NCBI GenBank assembly: GCA_025350705.1
Contig: JANXXH010000138.1
Location: 1-37,026 of the forward strand
Reading direction: 5' to 3'
From: Gallionella sp.
Lineage (GTDB): Bacteria > Pseudomonadota > Gammaproteobacteria > Burkholderiales > Gallionellaceae
Length of the DNA: 37,026 nt
The position numbers were made by a program, and so were the translations under genes. Below are positions 17,286-24,510 of the stretch, one piece after another (position 1 is the first letter of the stretch; each line of letters begins with the position of its first letter). The notes under the pieces were generated by a model. The model saw only the letters and a list, made by a program, of their open reading frames with translations, was not told where the DNA came from and ran no database searches.

Positions 17286-18347
17286 CTATTTGCTCGCAGA
17301 GGATGCGCAGCGAAACCCATAAAAGTCTGAAGCCAAATTGGGCAAAGCATTGTCTCTATGATATGTGGCCGTGGAAAATGGATCTCCCTTCCATGAACCA
17401 CCGCGCATGACCTTGTAGCGCCGATCTACCGTGACCAAATCCGATACTTTCATAGAGCGATCTTCTGAACTTAAAACGCGCGCCACTTTACCCTTAAATA
17501 TATCTGCCGCAGCATCCGAACCTTTATAGGGCAAGAAGTTGTCTTCAGTCCACTCATTGACATTACCCGCCATGTCGAAAACCCCGTAAGGACTGACCCC
17601 GTTGGTATAAATATTCACATCGGTGGCTGAACCCTTATTGTAGTAAGTATTCAAACGGGTTGGCTCCATCGTATTACCCCACGGCCAACGTCTGCCGTCC
17701 GTTCCGCGCGCCGCTTTTTCCCATTCTGCTTCGGTAGGCAGCCGCTTGCCCGCCCATTTTGCATAGGCTGCCGCATCGTACCAATTGACCATGGTAACCG
17801 GATGCAACAATGTACCATCGGGAATTTTTCCATCTTTCCAGTCCAAAGGCGGGCGATGGCCGGTTCCGGCAATAAAACGCGCATATTGCGCATTGGTTAC
17901 CAGATATTTGTCTATGCGATAAGCAGGTAAATTGACTGTATGCTGCGGTCGGTCTGTCAGATTTGCACTATCCAGATTGGTACCCATAAGAAATGGCCCT
18001 CCCGGAATCAGCACGGTAGTTTCTAATTCCTGCCAACGCTCTTTTGGTAGCAATGACTCTGCTTCCGAAACGGTATATTTGGCATTGTGTTTGGTCTGAT
18101 ATTCGTTTTGTGCATGTAAAGCAATATCCTCACCGGCAGCTCGAATGTGCGCAGCCTCTTCTTTTAAATTGTAAGTTGCCAAGCTTCGCATTTCGTCCAT
18201 TCGTATCGCCCCCAATTTAACCACATGAAGACTTCCGCCAACCATCACCAACACAATACATGTTATGAACGTGGCGGATAAAAATCGTTTTCTTCGTTTA
18301 CGCTCTAATGGATTCAGGAAATGGGAATTTTTCTGGGACGTATTCAT
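17286..18347 (-). CDS. Membrane-anchored SUMF1/NirV-like protein lacking the FGE catalytic cysteines
   Basis: The product is 353 residues. It has an N-terminal membrane helix (about 22-44), a linker, then a complete SUMF1 (formylglycine-generating enzyme-like) domain (about 110-351) with IPGGPFLMG, PVTMVNWYDAAAYAKWAG, RLPTEAEWEKAARG, GNVNEWTED, MRGGSW and GFRC. The two copper-binding catalytic cysteines of true FGE, expected shortly after the GGSW block, are absent. It is therefore probably a binding or structural domain, as in NirV or other SUMF1 relatives. The start overlaps the preceding stop (ATGA). NirV proteins accompany nirK in some denitrifiers; here the gene is inside an oxidase operon. 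Function unknown. Confidence 0.88.
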   Translation of the reverse strand: MNTSQKNSHFLNPLERKRRKRFLSATFITCIVLVMVGGSLHVVKLGAIRMDEMRSLATYNLKEEAAHIRAAGEDIALHAQNEYQTKHNAKYTVSEAESLLPKERWQELETTVLIPGGPFLMGTNLDSANLTDRPQHTVNLPAYRIDKYLVTNAQYARFIAGTGHRPPLDWKDGKIPDGTLLHPVTMVNWYDAAAYAKWAGKRLPTEAEWEKAARGTDGRRWPWGNTMEPTRLNTYYNKGSATDVNIYTNGVSPYGVFDMAGNVNEWTEDNFLPYKGSDAAADIFKGKVARVLSSEDRSMKVSDLVTVDRRYKVMRGGSWKGDPFSTATYHRDNALPNLASDFYGFRCASSASK

Positions 18348-18844
18348 AATTTTGGCTCTTCGATAGAAGACGGAGGCATGTTCCGTTTGTTTGCCGCTTG
18401 ACTTGTTTTGCTAAACGTCTTGATGATAACCTCACCGAAGATTTCACCCATACCGGCGGTTGTCATCGTCATCACAACAAAACATGCCCATAAGCCAAGG
18501 GGCATCAGAGAACTACCCTCTGGGGTGCCGGTCACGAACAGTATCTTGGCATAACTGATGCTGCGCACAATCAGCGGTGGGAAATAGCATATCCACATAA
18601 TTATGCTGATACCCTGCGAGAATCGGAAAGCTTTACCAGAATGGTGAGCTTCATCACCATATATCCAAGCTATGATCATGCCCACCATAAAAGGCACAAA
18701 AAATATATCCAATGCCCAAGCAAGGTTAAACGTGGAAAAACCTGAAAACAGTTCCATCTTGACACCAAGCACCCGATCGCCCAAATAAATCAGTGCCGTG
18801 CCTACCAACAAAGACGCTATCCCTTTGAGATGTAGCTGGCTCAT
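18344..18844 (-). CDS. Four-helix membrane protein in oxidase operon (unrecognised)
   Basis: The product is 166 residues with about four membrane helices (5-24, 40-64, 78-98, 112-138) and a polar C-terminal tail. HH in a cytoplasmic or periplasmic loop (GDEAHHSGKAF) could bind metal or heme, but this is speculation. It has 4-base ATGA overlaps with both the upstream cytochrome c gene and the downstream SUMF1 gene, so translation is probably coupled. No known family is recognised. Confidence 0.75.
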   Translation of the reverse strand: MSQLHLKGIASLLVGTALIYLGDRVLGVKMELFSGFSTFNLAWALDIFFVPFMVGMIIAWIYGDEAHHSGKAFRFSQGISIIMWICYFPPLIVRSISYAKILFVTGTPEGSSLMPLGLWACFVVMTMTTAGMGEIFGEVIIKTFSKTSQAANKRNMPPSSIEEPKL

Positions 18845-19323
18845 TTTTGGTACTCCATGCCGGTCAATTTCTCGTACTCCGCTTTTTTGGTTTGTTCAAG
18901 ATACCAATCTTTGACTTGCAGGCTGGCCAGATACCCGGCCAGTATATGACGCTCTCTTTCCGAGAGGGTGGCATATGACGGCATACGATATTTCAATTTC
19001 AGACGAGATGGGATAATCGCTTGAGGATTGGGAGAAGAAAGGTAATCATACAACCAGGTTTCATTTCGCAACGATCCAATACCATCCAGCATTGGCGCAG
19101 GAACTGCCTGGGTCATATCACTCAATGTCCAAAGCGAATGACAGTCTTTGCAACCAGATTTGCGATAGATGTCCATCGCACCCCTAGCTACCTCGCGCGT
19201 CGCCGTGCTGTAGAAAGGAATATCCCGATCGTGCTTCCCCTCCCCATGAAGAAGGGGAAGCGCTACGCCGGCAGCCACTACTAGAACAATGAAAAGGTAT
19301 ACCGCCTTTTCACCTCGCTTCAT
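18841..19323 (-). CDS. Membrane-anchored monoheme cytochrome c (NorC-like layout)
   Basis: The product is 160 residues. It has an N-terminal membrane anchor (about 8-25), periplasmic domain with RGAMDIYRKSGCKDCH (heme site 58-62) and a distal Met at about 114 (YRMPSYATLS), and ends with a charged helix. Single TM plus one class I heme is the NorC arrangement rather than the diheme CcoP arrangement. A paralogue with the same start (MKKGEK) is encoded at 27683-28267. It overlaps both neighbours by 4 bases. It probably brings electrons to the CcoN/CcoO-like core in place of CcoP. Confidence 0.9.
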   Translation of the reverse strand: MKRGEKAVYLFIVLVVAAGVALPLLHGEGKHDRDIPFYSTATREVARGAMDIYRKSGCKDCHSLWTLSDMTQAVPAPMLDGIGSLRNETWLYDYLSSPNPQAIIPSRLKLKYRMPSYATLSERERHILAGYLASLQVKDWYLEQTKKAEYEKLTGMEYQK

Positions 19324-19637
19324 GCTTTAATCGTATGACTTTCAGCTATTTTTGCCAGATGCCGAACACGGCTTTCCATCTGAGACTTCATAACCGCTTG
19401 GCTTTTTGCAAATTCCTCAGGTGCCATTTTATCCTTATCACCCGCATCAAAAATAACGTATTTGATGTCCTCATCGAACTGTTCATTCTTTGCACCCCAT
19501 CGCATCCAGTAAAGGCATGCAACGATAATCATAGCTCCGTAAACCAGCCATAAGTATATTGACCAACCATCCGGAAGAGCATTAAGGTAATCCGATGTAA
19601 AGTAGAAATTATTTATAAGATCTTTAATGTTTTCCAT
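19320..19637 (-). CDS. Small single-pass membrane protein (CcoQ-like size and shape)
   Basis: The product is 105 residues. It has one membrane helix (about 26-44, IYLWLVYGAMIIVACLYW), then a charged soluble tail rich in Asp, Glu, Lys and Met. TM plus charged cytoplasmic tail recalls CcoQ, though it is longer. It overlaps the next gene (cytochrome c) by 4 bases. No family is recognised with confidence. Confidence 0.7.
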   Translation of the reverse strand: MENIKDLINNFYFTSDYLNALPDGWSIYLWLVYGAMIIVACLYWMRWGAKNEQFDEDIKYVIFDAGDKDKMAPEEFAKSQAVMKSQMESRVRHLAKIAESHTIKA

Positions 19638-19661
19638 GAACTTTCTCCTTGGCTGAAGTAT

Positions 19662-19985
19662 TCAAAACAAATATCCTCCCAGCATCTGCATCGCTGCCAT
19701 AATCACGGCAGCAATTATACCAATTATGATAACACCAATAATCGCCAATTCCCCCATTCTTGCCCCCTTAAATCGTATTCGGCTTTTACCAAACCCAAGT
19801 ACGAAAACTATTCCGGAGAATACCGCGATCCCGAGCATCAGGAATACGAATACACCCTCACTGAATTGCTGGCTGCGCATTCCATCGATACTAAGATCAA
19901 GTTTGGGTGAAATGTCCGAGCTAATCAATGAAACGTGCAATGGGACGAAATATGAAAAATGTGAGAAGAATGACAGGATTTTCAA
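19662..19985 (-). CDS. Small two-helix membrane protein, start uncertain
   Basis: Up to 107 residues from TTG at 19985. AGGAG directly abuts that TTG, which is too close; a CTG 9 bases downstream would have ideal spacing, and an ATG at 19880 would give 72 residues. The core has two membrane helices (FVFLMLGIAVFSGIVFVLGF and the Ile/Ala-rich stretch at about 80-102) separated by a basic loop (GKSRIRFKGARMG). It is the first gene after the terminator-like hairpin at 20016-20043. No family is recognised. Confidence 0.6.
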   Translation of the reverse strand: MKILSFFSHFSYFVPLHVSLISSDISPKLDLSIDGMRSQQFSEGVFVFLMLGIAVFSGIVFVLGFGKSRIRFKGARMGELAIIGVIIIGIIAAVIMAAMQMLGGYLF

Positions 19986-20015
19986 CTCCTAATTGCGATT
20001 TAGACTGGCCTTAAC

Positions 20016-20043
20016 AAAAAGGCCACACCCGTTTCGGTGCGGC
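20016..20043 (-). terminator. Intrinsic terminator splitting the oxidase operon
   Basis: On the minus strand, GCCGCACC and GGTGTGGC (20043-20036 / 20029-20022) form a stem with a small CGAAAC loop and one mismatch, followed by CC and TTTTTG. It lies 54 bases after the 37-residue peptide gene and before the accessory membrane genes. Confidence 0.7.
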
Positions 20044-20065
20044 ATTCTAAACACTATCAAGCGTA

Positions 20066-20087
20066 CTGGGGGAAGTTTCTTCCCCAG
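20066..20087. other. Second intra-operon hairpin
   Basis: CTGGGGGAAG (20066-20075) and CTTCCCCAG (20079-20087) pair with one bulged G and a 3-base loop. There is no T-tract. It probably stabilises or processes the 3' end of the ccoNO core transcript, just after the 37-residue peptide stop. Confidence 0.6.
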
Positions 20088-20096
20088 CCCTTAGCT

Positions 20097-20210
20097 TTAC
20101 TTTTTTGATTTATCGTAATGATCAACAAAAAAACTGTATATCAATGGTCCAACAATCGCAATAGTGATAACAATTCCCATTGCAGCAGGGCCGTAATCCA
20201 AATCAATCAT
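20097..20210 (-). CDS. 37-residue single-pass membrane peptide in oxidase operon
   Basis: ATG at 20210 lies 9 bases after AGGAG. The sequence begins MIDLDYGPAAMGIVI and ends in a polar FVDHYDKSKK tail, with one membrane helix (about 8-27). Comparable in size to CcoQ or CydX-type micro-subunits. It follows the ccoN-ccoO-221 aa genes and precedes two hairpins, so it belongs to the catalytic core transcript. No homology is recognised. Confidence 0.75.
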   Translation of the reverse strand: MIDLDYGPAAMGIVITIAIVGPLIYSFFVDHYDKSKK

Positions 20211-20270
20211 GTAATTTCTCCTAAAGTATAATCCATCAAACAGGGTCGAGGATTCCCTGACATGCTTCAA

Positions 20271-20936
20271 TTAAAGATGATGATCGCTCTCATATGAATG
20301 ATCATGATTGTGCTTGGGCTGCCACTTATAGGAAGGCAAACACTTCACCACGATAGTCACACCAAGGAAAAATGCCGTGAGGTAGAAAATATCGATTGTG
20401 TACCCCTTGTCCCACCATGGCTGTTTTCTCTCGCGAGTTCCGTCTGCGCGAAAATTGCCTTCGAAGTTAGCGAAGACCACTTTGTTGCCTACTACAGTGT
20501 AATCCTCCAAATCCACACCCTTGGCCATCAAGGCTTCGATCTGTCGCTTGATCATGCGCATGTCATCCATGGTCACAGGATGCCGCTCGCGCAACCCATC
20601 GTAGTTCCATTTCGAGGGTTGCTGCTTACCAAGATTCATCTGAACGATTTTCGCCATTGCCGCGGTATCGTCTGTCATGGCCATGATCTCGGGAGAATTC
20701 ATCGACTTGACGTATTCCGCGTATATGGCAGCAGTCGGTCGCTGACCCCACAACGGAAAGGTCATCAGAAACGCCGTAATGACGGTAAGTATCACCAAGA
20801 GAACAACAGGCACAGGCGTGCGATTATTATCTTCGGTCATTCCGCCAAGGCTTTCCGCCTCCCACAGCGCCTTAGCATTGTCATTCTCCGCCTTGCTGCT
20901 CAGACTATACAACGGTCTATCGAATTTCATAGCCAT
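20271..20936 (-). CDS. Oxidase-associated two-helix membrane protein with FPLWGQRP motif (unrecognised)
   Basis: The product is 221 residues from the ATG at 20936, with a strong AGGAGG 8 bases upstream. It has a polar N-terminus (1-40), TM1 (about 42-62) ending in FPLWGQRP, a periplasmic region of about 115 residues with several Met and Asp but no CxxCH, TM2 (about 183-199) and a His-rich tail (HNHDHSYESDHH) that could bind metal. It sits 15 bases after the CcoO-like gene, where CcoQ/CcoP would be in a standard operon. The TM-FPxWGxRP pattern is shared with the protein at 12042. Probably a novel structural subunit. Confidence 0.75.
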   Translation of the reverse strand: MAMKFDRPLYSLSSKAENDNAKALWEAESLGGMTEDNNRTPVPVVLLVILTVITAFLMTFPLWGQRPTAAIYAEYVKSMNSPEIMAMTDDTAAMAKIVQMNLGKQQPSKWNYDGLRERHPVTMDDMRMIKRQIEALMAKGVDLEDYTVVGNKVVFANFEGNFRADGTRERKQPWWDKGYTIDIFYLTAFFLGVTIVVKCLPSYKWQPKHNHDHSYESDHHL

Positions 20937-20951
20937 TTCACGATCCTCCTA

Positions 20952-21902
20952 TTATTTTAAGCTCATTATCCAGTCAATCAAGTACCGAATCTCAGAATCC
21001 TTGCCATAAGCCGGGACTTCAGGCGGGTTCACCCGCTTACCATCCCGATATTCGATATACTCGGCGCGCCACTTGTCAAAGTCGATCTTCTGACCATTGG
21101 CATCCTTCTCCCCCCACAAGTAATCGAAGCGCGGCATGATGGAATGCGGTTGCACCAAACGTGGATTAAAGAAATGCAACATCATCCACTCCCTTGAAGA
21201 GTTCCGCGAACCCACATGCAACAAGTCCGGACCTTTGCGGTCAGAGCCGAAGGCGGTTGGAGACTCAGCATTGAAGTCACCCAGCATTGGCGGAGCTCCA
21301 AACACCTGCCAATCCTGCGTTTCCTCGGGCAACATTGTGTGGCACCACCAGCAACCTTCACGCACGAACATGGTTTTGCCCGCGCCCGCATGTAATACAT
21401 CTTCATCCTTGGCAACACGCATCACATCGGCCGGGGCCCATCCTTTAGTCGCGGTCAGATTTTCAACATAACTGTATTCCTGTCCCTCGAAGGCACCCTT
21501 GGCAAACCCGAAGACTGCTCCGCTCTCCCGCTTCGCCTCGCCAACTCTCCCTTGCTGCAAGCTCAATTCTTCAATCCCCTTACCAAAGATCCGCGGATGA
21601 ATAATGCTAGCAGGGAATGAGGTGCCCGGTTGATACACATACACAGTCTTCTGTTCCATCGGTTGCTGTGTTTTTGGATCAACCTTCAGCGTCACCTTAA
21701 GCGGTTTATTCCACCCCAGCAGGAATGGATCCTCCAGACTAAATCCGGACTCGTGACCTGCGTAAAACGATTTATCAAGAGCCACATCGCTGGATGTAGA
21801 CTTTGCCACAGTTATGCTCGGGAATAACAATGTGATTATCATTGAACCACCAAGGCATACCGCAAACATCCTCGCGCCAATCTTATACTCTCTAAATGCC
21901 AT
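20952..21902 (-). CDS. ccoO: CcoO-like membrane cytochrome c subunit of a divergent cbb3-type oxidase
   Basis: The product is 316 residues. The hydrophobic N-terminal segment (about 11-31) is either an uncleaved anchor or a signal peptide. Residues about 35-165 form a region not seen in standard CcoO. From about 171 the match is good: MFVREGCWWCH (heme 184-188), GPDLLHVGSRNSSREWMMLHF, then NPRLVQPHSIMP with distal Met256, and a WIMSLK end. The role is a monoheme c subunit passing electrons to CcoN. It lies 29 bases after ccoN. Classical CcoO is about 200-240 residues, so the extra domain is notable. Confidence 0.88.
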   Translation of the reverse strand: MAFREYKIGARMFAVCLGGSMIITLLFPSITVAKSTSSDVALDKSFYAGHESGFSLEDPFLLGWNKPLKVTLKVDPKTQQPMEQKTVYVYQPGTSFPASIIHPRIFGKGIEELSLQQGRVGEAKRESGAVFGFAKGAFEGQEYSYVENLTATKGWAPADVMRVAKDEDVLHAGAGKTMFVREGCWWCHTMLPEETQDWQVFGAPPMLGDFNAESPTAFGSDRKGPDLLHVGSRNSSREWMMLHFFNPRLVQPHSIMPRFDYLWGEKDANGQKIDFDKWRAEYIEYRDGKRVNPPEVPAYGKDSEIRYLIDWIMSLK

Positions 21903-21931
21903 GCTTATCTCCCCAATTTACCCGGCAAAGT

Positions 21932-23338
21932 TTAACGTTCGTAAGCCAATTCATGCGCCATACGACCCTCTGGAATTACGGTTCCTTCGCGAGCGGTCAT
22001 CCACATGTTGTACAACCAAAGCACGTTGCCGGTAAACACCATCGTACCTCCGAGCCAGCGCGCAATCATATAAGGATGCTCAACAATCACCACATCAATG
22101 TAAGGCACTTCGTAAATTTTACCTGCACCCTGAATCAAACCGGCGATGGTCATGGATACCCAATAAGTAGTAAAGCCGATCAGCAACAACCAGAAGTGTA
22201 TATTGCCGAGAGCCAGTGAATACAGCTTGCGCTTAAGGATCGTCTGCATACCGAAATATACGGCCGCGACCTCAAGGAAGGTCGAGAATCCCAGCAACGC
22301 AAGGTGAGCGTGCGCCACCATCCAGCCCGTTGCATGAACGTACCAGTTGATCGCGCGAGTTTGCTGGAAGCCACCCTGCATATTCAGCGGGATCGCCATC
22401 AAAATACCGGTGATGGTGAAACGGGTCTCGAGGTTTTCCACGAACATGTGCCACTTGCCCTGCATGGTCAGCAGAATATTGGACACAAACGCAATTGCCG
22501 GCACCAGAATCAGCACACCCTCTACTGAAGCAAAAGACTTCAACCACTCAGGCAAAGGTGCAGACATCAGATGGTGAGCTGCAGGCGTGGAGTAAAACAC
22601 GACTATAGACCAGAAATGCAAATGACCGATCCGGTGAGAATAAAGCGGATTGCCGGTTATCTTGGGAATAGTGTAGTAAGCGATCGCAGCCGCTACCGGT
22701 GTGATCCACAATCCCAGCACATTATGAGCGAACCACCAAGTCAGATACGCCTCGGTCAAGCCAGTCAGGTGAAAAAATTCAGGCGCGTTACCCACCAGAA
22801 AGACAATTATGACCAGGAAAGTAGCAGCGGCAAAAAACCAGTTAGTGGTATAGATACCTTGAGTACGCCGGTTTATGACGGTCATCCAGACATTTACACC
22901 CAGCGGGATAAAAATGCAAAAGGCTATGTACAGGTCGATCGGCCATGGGAAATCTGAATATTCGCGCCCCGAAGAAACGCCCGCCCACAGCAACGTCAGC
23001 GCCAAGGTCAGGCCAACGTTCCACAACATGCAATTCCATAATCCCAACTTTTCCGACCACAACTTGGTATTACCAAGAGCCGGTGTGATGTACATCATGG
23101 CCATCGCAAAAGCCAGAGATATCCAACCGAAAATAACCGCCATTACATGCACTTGCCGCATATGCCCGAATGCAAAAAATTCATTGCCGGTTACAAAATC
23201 CGGAAACGCTAACTTGGCGGCATTGAAAGAGCCCAACCCCGTACCGATAACGAACCAGACTATTGCAGAAAACCCAAAGAACAACGCCGAAGAACCCGCC
23301 GGTATATCCTCATTCTTGGCAAATAGATATTTAAGCAT
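21932..23338 (-). CDS. ccoN: CcoN-like catalytic subunit of a divergent C-family (cbb3-type) heme-copper oxidase
   Basis: The product is 468 residues with about 12 membrane helices. Ligands aligned by eye with Pseudomonas stutzeri CcoN: low-spin heme His64; CuB His205 (WWFAHNVLG), His255 and His256 (AAHHL); cross-link tyrosine Tyr249 (WSIVVFYS); b3 and low-spin heme His343/His345 (VAHAHLALLG); conserved His335. These mark an O2-reductase-type C-family enzyme rather than NorB, which lacks that Tyr. The conserved glutamate before the HxH helix (FEGP in CcoN) is replaced by Gln321 (MQGG). It catalyses terminal electron transfer to O2 or possibly NO. It heads the catalytic core with two small membrane proteins upstream. 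Confidence 0.92.
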   Translation of the reverse strand: MLKYLFAKNEDIPAGSSALFFGFSAIVWFVIGTGLGSFNAAKLAFPDFVTGNEFFAFGHMRQVHVMAVIFGWISLAFAMAMMYITPALGNTKLWSEKLGLWNCMLWNVGLTLALTLLWAGVSSGREYSDFPWPIDLYIAFCIFIPLGVNVWMTVINRRTQGIYTTNWFFAAATFLVIIVFLVGNAPEFFHLTGLTEAYLTWWFAHNVLGLWITPVAAAIAYYTIPKITGNPLYSHRIGHLHFWSIVVFYSTPAAHHLMSAPLPEWLKSFASVEGVLILVPAIAFVSNILLTMQGKWHMFVENLETRFTITGILMAIPLNMQGGFQQTRAINWYVHATGWMVAHAHLALLGFSTFLEVAAVYFGMQTILKRKLYSLALGNIHFWLLLIGFTTYWVSMTIAGLIQGAGKIYEVPYIDVVIVEHPYMIARWLGGTMVFTGNVLWLYNMWMTAREGTVIPEGRMAHELAYER

Positions 23339-23370
23339 ACTACCCCTCCCTAAACTTGAAATAAACAGGA

Positions 23371-23481
23371 CTATTCGTCAGTATTGACATTCCGCGGATG
23401 CGGGGTCAAAACATACCACGACAGTAACATACTTGAAAATGCCAGAAGAATTCCAAAAGCACCCGCAATCGTAGCCAACAT
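23371..23481 (-). CDS. 36-residue single-pass membrane peptide upstream of ccoN
   Basis: ATG at 23481 follows a strong AAGGGGGG. The peptide begins MLATIAGAFGILLAFSSMLL, one membrane helix, and ends LTPHPRNVNTDE. It ends 32 bases before ccoN, in the same direction. It probably is a micro-subunit or stability factor. No homology is recognised. Confidence 0.75.
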   Translation of the reverse strand: MLATIAGAFGILLAFSSMLLSWYVLTPHPRNVNTDE

Positions 23482-23530
23482 AACTACCCCCCTTGTTAAA
23501 ATCAATTGCTAAATAAACTATGAGCCCACT

Positions 23531-23815
23531 TCAATGCGCGGCCTGGCGCTCAATCTTGTCGTGGCGATTCAACCCGATAACAAGTATCGCGATAAAAGCG
23601 AACCCGAAGACCAACATGCACCAATCAATGAACCCATGAAAAGTGGCCGGGTTAAATTGATCCATGCCTGCGCCGCCCCAATTTGCAAATCCTCCGCGCC
23701 CCATTAAGCACATCAACGCCGCGCCGAAAACACTGCCATTCCCCATGCCAGTCAGCATGCCTCCGATAATAATGGCCCACAAGGATCGAGAAACGATCGT
23801 TTTTTCTGTACTCAT
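23531..23815 (-). CDS. Two-helix membrane protein, first gene of the oxidase operon (unrecognised)
   Basis: The product is 94 residues from the ATG at 23815, with GGGAGG 5-6 bases upstream. It has TM1 (about 11-38, Gly/Met-rich: AIIIGGMLTGMGNGSVFG), a loop FANWGGAGMDQFNPATFHG and TM2 (about 62-82), then a basic tail. No family is recognised. It is 49 bases before the 36-residue peptide gene and ends the minus-strand run at the promoter region. Confidence 0.75.
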   Translation of the reverse strand: MSTEKTIVSRSLWAIIIGGMLTGMGNGSVFGAALMCLMGRGGFANWGGAGMDQFNPATFHGFIDWCMLVFGFAFIAILVIGLNRHDKIERQAAH

Positions 23816-23897
23816 GCAGCACCTCCCTAAGTTATTAAAATCAAGACTGCACCGGAAAGCTGATTCATGCAAGCATAAACGAATCAACTTTCAAGCT

Positions 23898-23927
23898 ATA
23901 TTAATTATTAATGTTTTTGATTGTCAA
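23898..23927 (-). promoter_or_regulatory. Candidate sigma-70 promoter of the oxidase operon
   Basis: On the minus strand, TTGACA (23927-23922) and TAATAT (23903-23898) are separated by 18 bases, giving a leader of about 75 bases before the first gene. Upstream is an AT-rich region with three AAATTT elements (about 23949-23974). Confidence 0.45.
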
Positions 23928-24510
23928 TTTTATTATTTTAGTCTGCTGGAAATTTGTAAATTTCTGCAAATTTAATTTGACTGAAGCGATTCTAAATAAC
24001 ATCTCCTAATATTGTCAAGGGAATTACTGAATCATTTCACACTAACTTTTTACAGCGACTGCAATTAATTTGAAACTGCAGCGCATTTCAGTCACTGAAT
24101 TACCTGACCAATTTACTATCGTTCCTATTTATATTTATTTAATTGCGTTAAATCACTCTGCTCTGGACTTCACAATTCCTCAAGTTCATCGTTAATATTG
24201 CTGCAAAGCACGACTTCCTGATAAAATTAGTCTTGCTAGCCCGGTTGAGATAGTCCAGTTTATAGTTGAGATAGTCCAGTTTATAGCTTGATGCAACTCT
24301 TCATGCCAACGACTATCGCATCCGTATCAAATAATCATCATGTGGATAGCCTAACTACATTAAGATAACTTCATTAATCACCATTCTCCCTTTCACCACA
24401 ATATAACCAAGTGGCAACAAACAAACTTGGTGGCAGCAGTGTACGGACAATGCAGTTGTGTCGTTAGGATTTCCATGCTTATGCCCACTTTATAGAGACT
24501 ACCTTCAAAA
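23928..24510. other. Long AT-rich divergent intergenic region
   Basis: About 580 bases without a supportable gene between the oxidase operon and the plus-strand membrane-protein gene. It contains AAATTT repeats near 23949-23974 and an exact tandem 21-bp duplication at 24244-24285. No clear FNR or ArcA site was identified by eye. Confidence 0.5.
24244..24285. repeat. Exact tandem duplication of 21 bp
   Basis: GTTGAGATAGTCCAGTTTAT plus one A occurs twice in immediate succession (24244-24264, 24265-24285). The 21-base period is two helical turns, so the two copies face the same side of the DNA. Confidence 0.85.

Noticed and set aside
21932..23338. The heme-copper protein as a classical NO reductase (NorB) or NO dismutase
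   Set aside because: It retains the C-family cross-link tyrosine (Tyr249) in the place expected for O2 reductases and aligns with CcoN throughout; NorB and NO dismutase lack that Tyr.
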